This document shows positions 1 through 10,897 of a stretch of DNA of 64,000 bases, piece after piece (position 1 is the stretch's first letter; the number at the start of each line of letters is the position of its first letter). The translations under genes and the position numbers were made by a program. Under the pieces are notes generated by a model, which saw nothing but the letters and a program-made list of their open reading frames with translations, searched no databases and had not been told where the DNA came from. Source of the DNA: Hawksworthiomyces lignivorus. Its lineage: Eukaryota; Ascomycota; Sordariomycetes; Ophiostomatales; Ophiostomataceae. Location of the stretch: the NCBI GenBank assembly GCA_002917075.1, contig NTMA01000071.1:62001-126000 (forward strand). The letters are read 5' to 3'.

Positions 1-481
1 TGCTTACTTAACTGTGTCCTTGATTTTTGCTCGATGGGAACTAGTCCAACTTGACAAAAGTTCTTTATCAACGCTAGATCCGGCAAAGCTGGCCTCGATA
101 GAGCATCGCAGAACTGATCTCGTAAATCTAGTGCTAGAATGGTCTCATAAACTTCTGGAGCAGATTATTACCGATTACACAGGCAGCCCACAGACCAAAC
201 CGATATACGACTCTCTTCTTGGGTCGTACGCTGCGGTTACCTTGGTGGAATACGCTCAACATCTACCAAATGTTCAAGCAACGCATGTATTGATGGAAAG
301 AGTTGTGAATCAGGGACACGAGTCGCACGTTATCGAGCCAGTTGTAAACTGGGCGACTAATGTTATGCGGAAAAAGGCCTTGGACTCGATGGTGCGGATG
401 CAACTTGAAATGACAGAATGGGCTCAAGAAACTCCAACTGACTGGGTTCCAAATAATATCATCGAGTCAATCCCCTTTTAA
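1..481 (+). CDS. 3' end of an unidentified protein, 5' end outside the window
   Basis: The frame is open from base 2 to the TAA at 479-481, so this is the last ~159 codons of a longer gene. The protein is helical and soluble, ending in Ile-Pro-Phe, with no signal peptide or membrane segment. The residue pattern (VLEWSHKLLEQI, then a run of short amphipathic helices) resembles the C-terminal part of fungal-specific transcription factor domains, but no diagnostic motif is visible, so that is a guess. A regulator here would sit beside the permease/oxygenase pair to its right. A Val codon at base 14 is an in-frame position only, not a convincing start. Confidence 0.55.
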   Translation, partial: AYLTVSLIFARWELVQLDKSSLSTLDPAKLASIEHRRTDLVNLVLEWSHKLLEQIITDYTGSPQTKPIYDSLLGSYAAVTLVEYAQHLPNVQATHVLMERVVNQGHESHVIEPVVNWATNVMRKKALDSMVRMQLEMTEWAQETPTDWVPNNIIESIPF

Positions 482-768
482 GAATGCTGACAATCTATAG
501 ACGTGCTAGCAAGCAAATTCCACTTATATACAGAGTCTTTTATTGAGGCAGAAACGGGGCGTGGCTGTTGCATTAAACATTGTCACGATATACACCGGAC
601 TCTGTTGGGAGGGTATAGGTAGGGGAGAAGTTGTAAACTTAAATATTGAAATCTTGAGCTACACGCTGTATAAATTACGTAGAAGTCTATCAAACCGATG
701 TCGTGAAAAGTGAACTAAAGAAAACTAGACATAAGAGCCAATTCGAACATAGATAAGAAATAGTCATC
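482..768. other. Intergenic, convergent 3' ends
   Basis: AT-rich spacer between two genes whose 3' ends face each other. Nothing else seen. Confidence 0.5.
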
Positions 769-2838
769 TCAAATTGTTGCTTCCTTTGACAGCTTTCTGA
801 GCGACTGCTTTTCAATTTCCATTACCGTGTTGCCAGTTTGAGTAAGGTTGGGGGCAGCCTCCACACCGTTGATGATAAACTCTGCGTAAGACTGGTTATC
901 AAACTCATCCACGTAATTTTTACACTCTTTCCAGCCACTGAGCTTCTCAATACCATTGTTGGGGAACAATATATTAACAAAGTAGAAGCTTGCGAAGGCA
1001 ACGATGAGACCAAAAGGATAAGCGAAGTAATAAAAGCGTTGAACACCCAATGGAGCAGCCACGCCAAGTTGATTCAGAAAGCCATAGAAGCTAGGTCCAA
1101 TGGCAATAACATAGACTGCGAAAGCCCGAATGTTCCAACCATGGAAAAAGCGACAAGGCGTCCCACGACTCGCTGAATACAGGGATGGGATGTCAAGGTG
1201 GCCTCGTCGGAGGAGGTAATAATCACAAATGAGAATCCCCGCGATGGCCGCCAGGAATATCTGGTAAGAAGCGAGAAAATTGATGAACACGATCGCGGAG
1301 GATAGGAGATACCAAGGGCATATGGCAAACGACAGAACTAGTTAAACACCTCGGAGATTAATGTGCCAATCAAGACCTCAGATCGTGGATATCAAGACGT
1401 ACCTGCACAAAGAAAGAAGCCGCGCTTAATGGTGATGTACCTTGGACAAAGGGCCGCGATGTCATTTCCAGCCCTGTGATGTTTGGTGAGTTGCGTTAGA
1501 AAATAGCAAAGGGGCATTAAAATACTACTTACGGAATTGAATTTTCAAAAATGGCAGAAAATATCGACGAGTAAGTGAGAGATAATGCAATGAAAGCACA
1601 CCCGGTCCGATTCGTTGAGGTATACCGGTCTCCTTCCATCAGTCGGTCTAGGAGGTCAACTGGATTCCAAATAAGCTGTAGTACGGCGTTAAAACAAACA
1701 ATTTCAGCTATATTCATCACTAAACGCTTTGACCCGAGGGAATACGTGCCTCGCCAAATATATTTTGACTAGTAGAGGCAATGACGTTGCCAAAAACCGC
1801 AATCAATAAACTGGAAGCTGGAAACCCTATAATCTGACCCCATAGGACATCGTTGGGTTTACGAGCATATCGTTGGAGGTCGGCAGCATTTGAAATGAAA
1901 GTTCCACATTGAGCAAGACCAAGAAAAAGAAATTTTGCTATCATCCATGACTTGTCTGGTCCACTGATTGTTGAAGGCTGGCGTAGGAACGTAGCAGAGC
2001 TCCCGGCTAGGGAGACTGTCCACGCCAACATAGAGATAACGCCGGCGTAGTACACAGCAACTTTAACGTAAACCCATATCCTCATCTTAGGAACTGGGAT
2101 TACCAAAAATGCTAAGTTGATGATCCTTTAGCAATATTAGAGATCGAATGACAAAGTGACAAGCTGAAAAGGATGGGACGTACCAAAAAACTAGGAGGCA
2201 TATGATTCCGCCTGTCGTGAGAGCGGACTTGGTTCCCATGGTGTCGCGCAGCTTGGCTAGGGACGGGAAGATTGCATGCAGGAAAACACTTCTCGTGTTA
2301 GTGAGCTCTCCGGGGCCAATATATGCTACTTGCGCTAGAACCTACTACATGCACTGCGCCCCTTGGACCGAGTTAACCCCATTCCACACTATTGACATAC
2401 AGGCTCGGTTGAAGGTTGGCCACAGAGCACCCCATGAGCCGAAACTTGCTCGGCAAAGAACCGGGAAGGTATGCGGTATACGGCTCCGGCTCGTCCATTG
2501 AGGGCCATTAGTAAACCAGCCAACAGCTGGCCAGCAACGGTACAGGCAACAGCTTCCCACATAGACAGTCCCATGGCAATGCCAGTTGATGCTGCGTACA
2601 AATTGCTCACATTGGCACCGGCTGAAAACCAGAAAAAACAATAAGTCATCTGATTCCATGTTCGATCCTTGGTACGGACAGGTCGAATAGAATCATTGTC
2701 GAGGACCGAGACGGGACGAAGGTTGCCATTTTGGTCCACATTCTTGACTAGCACACGCTTATGCAGTTGGTCGAAGAATTGGTGTGCCATTGAACTTATT
2801 ACAAATGCAGAGCAATAAAATTGAATAATAAGACTCAT
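769..2838 (-). pseudogene. NCS1 nucleobase permease with frameshift
   Basis: This is a member of the nucleobase:cation symporter-1 (uracil/allantoin/thiamine permease) family, plasma-membrane carriers with 12 membrane helices. Family signatures are clear: TWNQMTYCFFWFSAGANVSN near the N-terminus, ISNAADLQRYARKPNDV in the middle and LASYQIFLAAIAGILICDYY near the end. Approximate exons from the start are 2838-2349, 2288-2184, 2125 to ~1725, ~1660-1541, a short exon near 1475-1404, and ~1333-769. In exon 1 the frame breaks at 2471-2472: before it the frame reads GAVYR, after it the family sequence FPVLCRASFGSWGALWP resumes one base out of phase, consistent with a single-base deletion. The junction after IFGEA (~1750-1660) is also uncertain. 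The start may be the Met at 2790. All other junctions restore family sequence, so the lesion is recent or a sequencing error. It diverges from the oxygenase at 3596. Confidence 0.8.
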
Positions 2839-2929
2839 CTATTAGATATATTGAAACGTCTCTCTCCTATATAATATATATATATATGCACAAAAAAAGG
2901 TAGTAAAGATAGCGAGAATTATATAAATC

Positions 2930-3348
2930 CCGACGGTCTTCGTCGGAACTTTATTTTGCTAATCTAGGCTCAACTGCTTAAGTAATGCTAGACGCTTAAG
3001 TTATTCCAAATACGGGAACTGACCAGCTCTTATCATTGACAAACGGCCCAACCCCCTGCAGAGCTTTTTGTGTCCTTATCTTTCCGTTACAACAGCTAAA
3101 ACCTTCCTAGTAGCGACGGACAGGTGTATCGATGAAGACCACTAGGACCTCCGACGGTTTTCGTTGGAACTTCAAACGGCAGTTAACGTTGGAATGTGGC
3201 TGTTTTGAGGAATGCTATAACAGGCTTCAGTTGTGTCACAAAGCCAGCTGGCTGTCATTGAACTAAATAATATACTCATGTTTTTCTATTTTCGACGCGC
3301 GTATACATAACTACGTGAGCTGGAGCTCCGACGATCTTCGTCGGAGCT
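2930..3348. repeat. Three copies of a CCG-N11-CGG palindrome in a divergent promoter
   Basis: Three same-orientation copies with consensus CTCCGACGRTYTTCGTYGGA lie at about 2929-2948, 3149-3169 and 3326-3346. The third extends to a perfect inverted repeat with 11-bp arms (3324-3334 and 3338-3348) around a TCT spacer. Copy two has a decayed right arm (CGTTGG). Each places CCG and CGG triplets 11 bp apart. Fungal Zn2Cys6 dimers bind paired CGG triplets, so these are candidate operators for the permease, the oxygenase, or both. That role is inference. Confidence 0.6.
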
Positions 3349-3524
3349 TTAGTTCGAATTCAAAGTAGCGGCTCGCTATTTCAATTAATGTTCATGTGTG
3401 TCCATTTAATGATGTTCATCAGCATATATTGTCATTTATTAATGGCTTTATATCATCCACCAGATCTCCGTTATAGAGACATTTTCTCACTGCTTCCAAC
3501 ATTCTGTTGAATCTACCGTAGTTA

Positions 3525-3562
3525 GTTTTTTTTATTTTTTATTTTTTATTTTTATTTTACCA
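3525..3562. promoter_or_regulatory. T-rich tract upstream of the oxygenase start
   Basis: A run of TTTTTATT-type units ends about 35 bp before the ATG at 3596. Pyrimidine or T-rich tracts are common in fungal core promoters and 5' UTRs. Confidence 0.35.
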
Positions 3563-3595
3563 CTTAGGTGCCGTTACTAGGCCCGTCTTCACACT

Positions 3596-4807
3596 ATGAC
3601 CACTGTGACATATTCTCAAATCGAGCTGCTCGGTCCAAACGGTCCAGAGTTTCGTCGCGTGTCGACGGCACCTCCCCGTGCTCCATCAGCCGAAGAGATT
3701 CCCGTGATAGATCTGACACAGATTGGTGGCGATTTGACGGCGAGAAAAGCCATCGCCGAAAGGGTCAAGCTTGCGGCCGAGAACATTGGCTTCTTTTACA
3801 TTTGCAACCATGGCATTCCCGAAGACTTGATCCAGAAAGCGTTGGCTCAAGCCCAAAACTTCTTCAGTCAGTCAATCGAGGACAAAGAAAAAGTGTCGTC
3901 GCGAAAGTTCGAGGGATTCATTGGCTTTCGCGGTGTCGGAACTTCGCAAATCAACAAAACTGAGACAAAAGGTAGTCCGCAATTTCTAGGTTGGCCTCAA
4001 TTGTAATACATCAACATTGACTTTAAACAGACAAGAAAGAAACATTTTCTATTAACTATGACTTCCGGAATGATCCTCAGTCAACTACAGCGGAAAGTAA
4101 CATATCTGAGTATACTACTTCGGTCTCAGCGATAGATCAGCTTTGGGACAGCGTCAGCCACATTCCAGGATTTCGTGATGTTACGGTTGAATTCTGGAAA
4201 AGGCGTCTAAATCTTGCCCGCCAGCTGATGCGCATCTTAGCTTTAGCCTTGGATCTGGATGAGGACTACTTCGATGCTGTTACAACTCACCCTGGTGCCG
4301 ATGCATTATACATTCATTACCCAGGTCTGTCAGGCGCCGGCAGTGCTTCCGATAACGATGTGGGCATTGGGTCACACACAGATATTCAGTGCTTCACACT
4401 GCTTTGGCAGGACATGTCTGGCGGGTTACAGGTCCTGTCCGCATCTGAGGAGTGGATAAATGCGAAGCCAATCCCTGGAACTTTTGTTGTCAACATTGCC
4501 GACTTTCTGCAGCGGTTGTCGAACAACAGGTTCAAATCAACTGTGCATCGCGTGTATAATCGCCAGGCCTCTCCTCGTTATTCGATGCCATTTTTTTTTG
4601 GTTTCAACCCGGAGTCAGTCTGCAGTGTAGTTCCTACGTGTACTGACCGAAATTGTCCTCCGCTTTACGAGCCTATCTCTTGTGGGCAGGTACGTGCATT
4701 TTTTATTGTCTGCTGTTGATATGTCTTCTATGAAAAACAATATTTACAATGTTAACTCAACGCATAAGTGGCATCAAAGCCGTCTGGGATTGGCGAAGGT
4801 AAAATAG
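3596..4807 (+). CDS. 2-oxoglutarate/Fe(II)-dependent oxygenase, isopenicillin N synthase-like
   Basis: Three exons, 3596-3971, 4031-4689 and 4769-4807, give 357 residues, normal for the family. The N-terminal DIOX_N region contains EIPVIDLTQI and NIGFFYICNHGI. The C-terminal 2OG-Fe(II) domain has the iron-binding HxD in GSHTDIQCFTLL, the distal His in FKSTVHRV, and the 2-oxoglutarate-binding Arg/Ser in SPRYSMPFFFG. The last exon codes only WHQSRLGLAKVK, which fits the usual end of this family (W..RL..A..). The enzyme should hydroxylate or desaturate a small molecule using O2. Neurospora thymine-7-hydroxylase belongs to this superfamily and the neighbour is a nucleobase permease, so a pyrimidine substrate is possible. 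The sequence itself does not identify the substrate. Confidence 0.9.
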
Positions 4808-6430
4808 TCTCTTAATATATTCAAAGTTTTCTAAAATACTGAAAATAAAAGAACAAAAAATCAGTTTCTACATAATTATGTATCTTCTTTAATACCGTTG
4901 TATTCTTGCGAAAAGTACCCTTCGTAGAGGGCGGATGACGGCATACACCACTGCGGTGTATTACTACTCCACTCAATACTCCGTTTCAGTGCTGGCGCGT
5001 TAGGTCGAGCCACTGAACGAGGCCACAATTTGGGGGCTGTGCTGTGGGTCTTGCTTACTGCACATACATACGATACACTATGACGGTACGTTTCCATTTT
5101 ACACTGTCGCCAAAAGGGCGAAGTAAGCGGGTTTGGCAGGCAGCTAATCTCAACTTGGGACACCAGAGCGCTAAAATAAACTCATCAGACTCTCTACAAT
5201 TGCTCGATCTATTTTTGCGTGAGGCTGATACTCGTTATTGGATATCTAGGCGTTTTTGATCTTTTTTGTGGCTCAGGTTTTCTTCTACCCAAACTGTGCC
5301 CCGTCAATACTTTTTAGAGAGCGGAGATGACTGCTCTTCATAATTGACCCGTTTGCCGAGGCCGTAGTGGAGACCCTGCCATGAGCGATACAAGTATTCC
5401 TTGTAAGGCGTACGAATACACAAGCGGCGAAAAAGCTACGGCCTTGGTACGCATGGATTTTCAAGTTTAGGGATTGTTACGGAGGCGTACCGTCTTGGCA
5501 AACAGCGCGTAATTACATGCCCCCTTAAAAATTAGACGGAACTCTCCGGCGTTTGTCCACTGCTCAGGCTTGCGCAAACAGGAGGAGCTGGATCTAAGTG
5601 ATACAGCGAAAGCGAACTCTAAAATAACGGGGCATGGTGCATATGCTTCGTACTAGCGGACTCCTCCTAGACTTCTGGGGTTTTTTTTTGTCATCTCATT
5701 TCCGTTTTGTAACTTTTCCTAGCTAGGAAGGGATTGCATGGCCTTGATTTCCCCTGTATCGTTGTGTCCCCGTTCCTCCGTTAGATTCGACAGTACATAA
5801 ATATTTCCAACCAATTGCAGTAAAAACGACTAGGTAGTGTCAGCAGATGCAACGATGCGTTTTTCTGGTATCCGCTTTTTTGCCCAGATCAGGTTCGCCA
5901 ATAACCTGGCAGTGCAGCATCGCCTGGGACCTTGCTTACCGCGAGGGATTCTTGTAATGTCAGAGAGATGCAGGGGTTGCCATAGTTATTAACGTGTTGC
6001 CAGCCGGACTTAGACCTAGCGGTGGTAGCCCATGGCCGATGGACTAACAGAGACGCGGGTGTCGGGATGAGGAGCAGGTCGCTCCTCGGATGACAAAAAG
6101 TTTTGGATCCCCATTTTTGTTTTCGTCTGCTGCGTTCCAACCGTGATTAAATTTCTTGAAATGAATTTCAGTGATCAGCCGAGAGAGAAACAGTAAGTGG
6201 GTAGTGAGAGATGCGTGAAATCTGACATCTTCTTTCTCAAATCTTCACTCTGGCCTGTATTTTTCCTCTGCGTATTTCATATTGGTAGAGGCTGCACCGC
6301 CGTGAGAAAGAGGTTGGAGCTCAACCTCTTTGGTGGTTCCCCTTGTTGTTCTCTCCTATTCTTTGCTCGGCCGTTCTTGGCGACTTCCGTATCCCCAACG
6401 CGAAGGACTGACTTCACGTTCCGATTCACA
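4808..6430. other. Intergenic region, 1.6 kb
   Basis: No convincing coding sequence on either strand. The short open frames lack motifs. Roughly 6180-6430 is CT-rich and is probably the leader of the gene starting at 6431. Confidence 0.5.
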
Positions 6431-7421
6431 ATGGCAAATTTACGAATGCGACTCATACAGCCCTGGTCGGCCTGGCTGGCGGCCGTTGCACTGATAGGAA
6501 TTCTTGGCCGCGGCGTTGCTGCTACAGAAGCGACCTGCTACTTCCCCGACGGCTCCATATCAGAGGGAGACCACCCGTGCGCGTCCAGCGGCACCACACA
6601 CTGCTGCGGCCTCACTGCCCTTTGCTTGACCGGCGGCTACTGCATGGTGGTAGAGCAAGAGCCGCGCATCCTCTCGCGCGGCAGCTGCACCGACCGGAAC
6701 TGGGGCGCCGGATGTCCGACCCATTGCATCAGCTGTACGTTTTCCCGCACTCTCTCATTTGCTCAGCGCGTGTCCCGCGCGTCTCGTCCCTCGTACTGAC
6801 AAGTCCACAGCAAAGGACGACCCGAGCGGCGGCTCGGCCATCTCGTGGCTCGGCTCCGACCAATACTGCTGCGGCGGCCTCGCTGCCGACAACGGCACCG
6901 TCAGCTGCTCGCAGGGTGAGAGCTCCTTCTCCGTGGGCACACCGACGGTCCTCTGGGGCTTTGGCCTCCTAACGAACTCCACCAACACTACGACCGCCTC
7001 GTCAGACTCGTCCTCGCCGGCAACAGCGTGTCCTACAGGAAGCAGCGGCACGACTGGAGGCGATTCTTCCGGTGATAGCAGCAGCAGCAGCAGCTCTTCT
7101 GATACGGTGGCCGTCGGCGCAGGCGTCGGCGTGTCCCTCGGCGTGGTGTCGCTCGCGGCGATCGCCTGGGCGCTGTGGGAGCGCCGCAAGCGGAAGCGGG
7201 AAGTGCAGGCTCTCATGAGCAGCATGAGCGCTGCAGGCTTCACGGGCAACATGGCGGCCGGCGGACCTCCTTCGTCATTCTCACCGGGCACGTCCACTCC
7301 AGGAATGACCGGCTACAATGAGAGCGCAAAGTTCTACCCGGGCGGAAGTCCACCAGTGGAGCTATCTGCCTATCCGCGGGTTATGGAGGAGCTGCCGGCG
7401 CAGAACGAACATGGACAGTGA
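6431..7421 (+). CDS. Single-pass cell-surface protein with Cys-rich ectodomain and Ser/Thr stalk
   Basis: Two exons, 6431-6734 and 6811-7421, give 304 residues. A signal peptide spans about residues 1-33. A Cys-rich ectodomain follows, beginning TCYFPDG and holding about a dozen cysteines (HCCGLTALCL, GSCTDRNW, CPTHCIS, YCCGG). Next come a Ser/Thr/Gly stalk with an eight-Ser run, one membrane helix (VAVGAGVGVSLGVVSLAAIA), a basic stop-transfer RRKRKR and a Pro/Gly/Ser-rich cytoplasmic tail. The architecture is that of Mid2/WSC-like fungal wall sensors and of a common uncharacterised Pezizomycotina family. Sensing function is inferred from architecture only. I chose the ATG at 6431 because it directly precedes the signal peptide; the frame runs further upstream. 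Confidence 0.85.
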
Positions 7422-7883
7422 TTGCAGCAGAGAAGCAGCAGCGAGCATGAGGCATCCAGGAATCCACTTTCTTTTCTTGCTTATTACCAGCGAAAACTTT
7501 ACGAAATTTAGAGCTTGTACCACTTACTTCATTCTATTTACGACTCCTTCATAGCACGTCGATTTTAATTTTCAGTTTATGCTTTAGAAGCAGATTCTCA
7601 AGCTATTTATTGAAGTCTGATATGATACATCCAATGAATCTCAAAGAGGGGGATCATTGTCAACAAACATAGGGACCCGTCAACTGATAGTGATTTGATA
7701 CAGAACATACGATAGAACCATTGCGTCGTATTTCCTTAATCTATCTTACAGGCTTGATGAAACACCAAGTAAATGGCGCAAGTTATCTTTGGAAAACCAT
7801 GCACCCTACCAAAAAAATCGTTTCTCATAATGTACTTCCAGCTCTGCCACATTCCCTCGACGCGCAGTGGATCCCCTCTCCTC
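7422..7883. other. Convergent intergenic region
   Basis: AT-rich 3' flanks of two convergent genes. Nothing else seen. Confidence 0.5.
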
Positions 7884-9530
7884 TTACGAGCACTGCGTGA
7901 TGGTCACGACCACCGACGACGCAGTGGCTGAAGCCACAGCCGCAGCTGTGGTGGTAGCTGCAACAGCAGCGGCGCCGCCGCTGCCGCCGACGCCGAGGAT
8001 GCTGTTGAAGACGTCGGCGGCGGCCTGGTTCTGGGTGGTGGCGACGGCGGCGGCGGAGGCGCTGGTGCAGGACGCCTGGACGTCGGCGGGGGCGTTGCAG
8101 GGGGAGCCGAGGCGCTGGCAGATGAAGCCGGCGATGACGGCAATGTTGAGGGCGGAGCCGTGGTTGAAGTCGGTCTGGTCGGCGGCGATAAAGGCCTCGG
8201 TGTTGCGGCCGTCAAGGCCGGCCTCGAAGAGGATGGTGGGCGCGCCGCAGGAGCCAAAGTCGGCCGCGCGCTTCTTGGCGGAGGCGCCGTTGGCCGCCGC
8301 GCACGCCGACGCCTGCGTGTCGCACTGCGCCGTGCCGCCGCTCAGGGTGCCGGCGTTGGCGGCGTTGAAGCAGGCGTTGCGCTGGATGTCGCACGAGCGC
8401 TGCACGGCGGCGGCCAGGTTGACAAAGGTGTTGCCGTTGACGGTAAAGGGCCGATCGCTGGCGCTCGAGATGATGGGCGGCGCCGCCTCGCCCAGCGTGC
8501 CCGTGAACTTTTGCACATTGGTGCCCGTGGCGCTGTCGGCGGCACCACCGGTGGCGGCGGCGGCGGAGGAGGCGGCGCCGGTCGCTAGGGCATCGTCCGC
8601 GGCGACCGTCGTCACGATGACGCTACACGAGGAGCCCGTGGCCGCCGCCGCTGGAGCCGCGGTTACCGTGGTGAGCACGGTAACGACGGCGCCGGTGCAC
8701 GTCCCAGTGGCAGCAGAGTCCGCAGCCTCGGTAGTGCTGCCGGCGTCGACCGCCGCCACCGACACGTCGCCCGCGCCCGTGGCCAGCGGCTGGGCGGCCA
8801 GGTCAATGTCGGTCGCCTTGATGACGCCCGTGCCCGTAAAAGTGGGCGTGATGCCGGCGACGGCGGCGCTGATCTCGGCCTCGCTCGCGTCGAGCACCAG
8901 CAGCTTCTCAGAGAAGATGCAGCCCGGCTCGTCGTTTTCTGTGTCGCACGTGTTGCCGGCGGCTGTGGGGTCGCCGATCTGGCCCGGCGCAAAGGTGCCG
9001 CTCTCCAGCGCGAGCAGCGGGTCGGCGCCGATGGCGGCCAGCTGCTTGGCCAGCGCCAACGTGATGCCCTTGTTGATGGTGGCCGCGTTGGCGCTGGCTG
9101 GGTCCTGGTGCTGGGTCAGAGCCTGGATCTCGGGGTTGACGGCCGTCTCGGTGCAGATGACGCTAGCCAAGCCGACCGAGCCTGTGTTGCGCTCAATAGA
9201 GCGGTAGAGCAGGGCGCCGGCCATGCCGGGAATGTCGCCGGCGGCCTTGGCATTGGTAAATGCCTGGTCGGCCGTCTCCTGCTGGAGGCAGTCGAGGTTG
9301 GTGACTAGGCCTGCGCCCGCGGCGGCGGCGGCGTTACCAAGAAGACCAAAGACCGGATCTTGGATATTCTTGGGGTTGTTGATGTTTAGAGAGGTGCGCA
9401 CGAGGTCAAGGAAGACGTTGTGCGAGTGTTCCTGGGGCACCTCGCGCGCGCGCAAGTTTTGGCGGGGAACCGGGCCGGCTGACGCGAGGCCGAGGCCAGC
9501 AACAATGACGGCGGAGCTCAAATACTTCAT
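7884..9530 (-). CDS. Secreted Ala/Thr-rich protein of unknown function
   Basis: One uninterrupted exon encodes 548 residues. The start at 9530 opens a clean signal peptide (MKYLSSAVIVAGLGLASAGP) followed by RQ, a likely processing site. About residues 35-220 form a conserved-looking globular part (FLDLVRTSLNINNPKNIQDP, CLQQETADQAF, TFAPGQIGDPTAAGN). A low-complexity Ala/Thr/Val region with several Cys follows, then a second globular stretch with CDIQRNACFNAAN and CDTQASACAAANG. The gene is strongly GC-biased with heavy third-position C, as in highly expressed fungal genes. I recognise this as a recurrent Pezizomycotina secreted or wall protein family but know no assigned function. There is no obvious GPI site; the C-terminus ends VVVTITQCS. 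Confidence 0.85.
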   Translation of the reverse strand: MKYLSSAVIVAGLGLASAGPVPRQNLRAREVPQEHSHNVFLDLVRTSLNINNPKNIQDPVFGLLGNAAAAAGAGLVTNLDCLQQETADQAFTNAKAAGDIPGMAGALLYRSIERNTGSVGLASVICTETAVNPEIQALTQHQDPASANAATINKGITLALAKQLAAIGADPLLALESGTFAPGQIGDPTAAGNTCDTENDEPGCIFSEKLLVLDASEAEISAAVAGITPTFTGTGVIKATDIDLAAQPLATGAGDVSVAAVDAGSTTEAADSAATGTCTGAVVTVLTTVTAAPAAAATGSSCSVIVTTVAADDALATGAASSAAAATGGAADSATGTNVQKFTGTLGEAAPPIISSASDRPFTVNGNTFVNLAAAVQRSCDIQRNACFNAANAGTLSGGTAQCDTQASACAAANGASAKKRAADFGSCGAPTILFEAGLDGRNTEAFIAADQTDFNHGSALNIAVIAGFICQRLGSPCNAPADVQASCTSASAAAVATTQNQAAADVFNSILGVGGSGGAAAVAATTTAAAVASATASSVVVTITQCS

Positions 9531-10897
9531 TGTGATGAACAAGAAATGGAAGGCTGCAAAAGTGAATGTATATATGTACGTGAAGCGGCAACGAAAGGGC
9601 CAGAGCAAGAACTGAAACGTAAAAAAATTGGACCGGCCAGCAAAGCTGTAAAGACTTTTTGCAAAGGAATGAAAAGAAAGAAACGGTTCACAGAACCTGT
9701 ATCAAACAGTGAATGACTGAGTTGGAAACGAAGATGAAGAGAGAACATGTTTTCACAGTGAAGATGAGCGTGATGATCGCCTTTAAGTAGATCATGTCTG
9801 CTCATCCAGTTTCCCTCCTGCTTAACCATGTTCGTCTGATCTAAGGTTTCATGCGACGGAGAGCGTAGGCTGCCATTCAGACTGCTATCAAGACCCACCA
9901 GTCATCCCTTCGTGAGTAGATGCCATCTCCGCCGTCGTGTGCATTACACAAACGGAGAACAATAGGGGGCTGTTTGTGTCAGAGCTTTGGTCCACCAGTT
10001 CAAATATTGGGTCAGCCCCATACGCAACTAGACTTGGTAATCAATGCCAAATCAGTGCGCGGTGCGATCCATGGTCTGATGCCGCGCCGGCAAGCGAGAC
10101 GGCCAATTCCTGAGGGCGCCGAAGCGCTGGGCCCAATTGAGCTAGGCCAGCTATGAAACGGCGACAGCTGTCCTGGAGGCTCAAAAAGGCCTTCGCTTAG
10201 TGACCCTGAAGCATCGCTACGACATTCTCTGCCCCAGGTCTCTACGTGGCTTGCCTACATCTGGGTTAGGCAATGTAACCCTGCAGCAATTCCCTGGCGT
10301 GAGCACACTTCAGGTCAAGACAGCGAGATTGAGAGCTTTAAAAATGATGGTGATATTTACCACCGCTCCTTTTTGCAATAGTTGTATGTGATTCTCATAT
10401 TCATTTGTGGCTATGTTTATTGCTCACAGCAGATCATTCAGGCGTTTTGCATGAATGAGGGCGATGATTATCGCAGAACCAGGATTTGGCATGAGACGAA
10501 AACCCCGGCAACCAGATAATCGGAGTGGGCTGCTGCCGAGACATCCCAAGACCCTTTTGTCCACACGGGGCTGGACCACACCCTGACTCCATGCCCCCGC
10601 CCTATCGTGAAATTCCGAACCAGAATGCGTAAGGGATGAAACCGCCAATTACGTATTCGTACTGTGGAACTGCGAAATTGAAGCTCATTTTGAGCAAAAT
10701 TTCTCTACTTTGTTCGATGGCCTAAGATGATGTGGGGACGCAAGAAATTTACGCAGAAACAACACGACAAAATAGAGAAAATGACAGCAAAAATGGCTAT
10801 TATACTGTTTCAGATATCTGTGCTTATATGTGTACGTGTGAATATGCATGCCTTTTTTTAAGCTGTGTGCGTCTGCTTGTGCTTGCTAGGTTTTCTT
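9531..10897. other. Intergenic region, 1.4 kb
   Basis: Promoter side of the secreted protein gene and 3' side of the carbonic anhydrase. No supported gene; short frames lack motifs. Confidence 0.5.

Noticed and set aside
4876..5163. 95-residue minus-strand frame
   Set aside because: No recognisable motif or coding-like composition; left as intergenic.
7867..9207. 446-residue plus-strand open frame opposite the secreted protein gene
   Set aside because: It is the GC-rich antisense shadow of a gene with strong third-position C bias. Low-complexity Ala/Val text, no motif.
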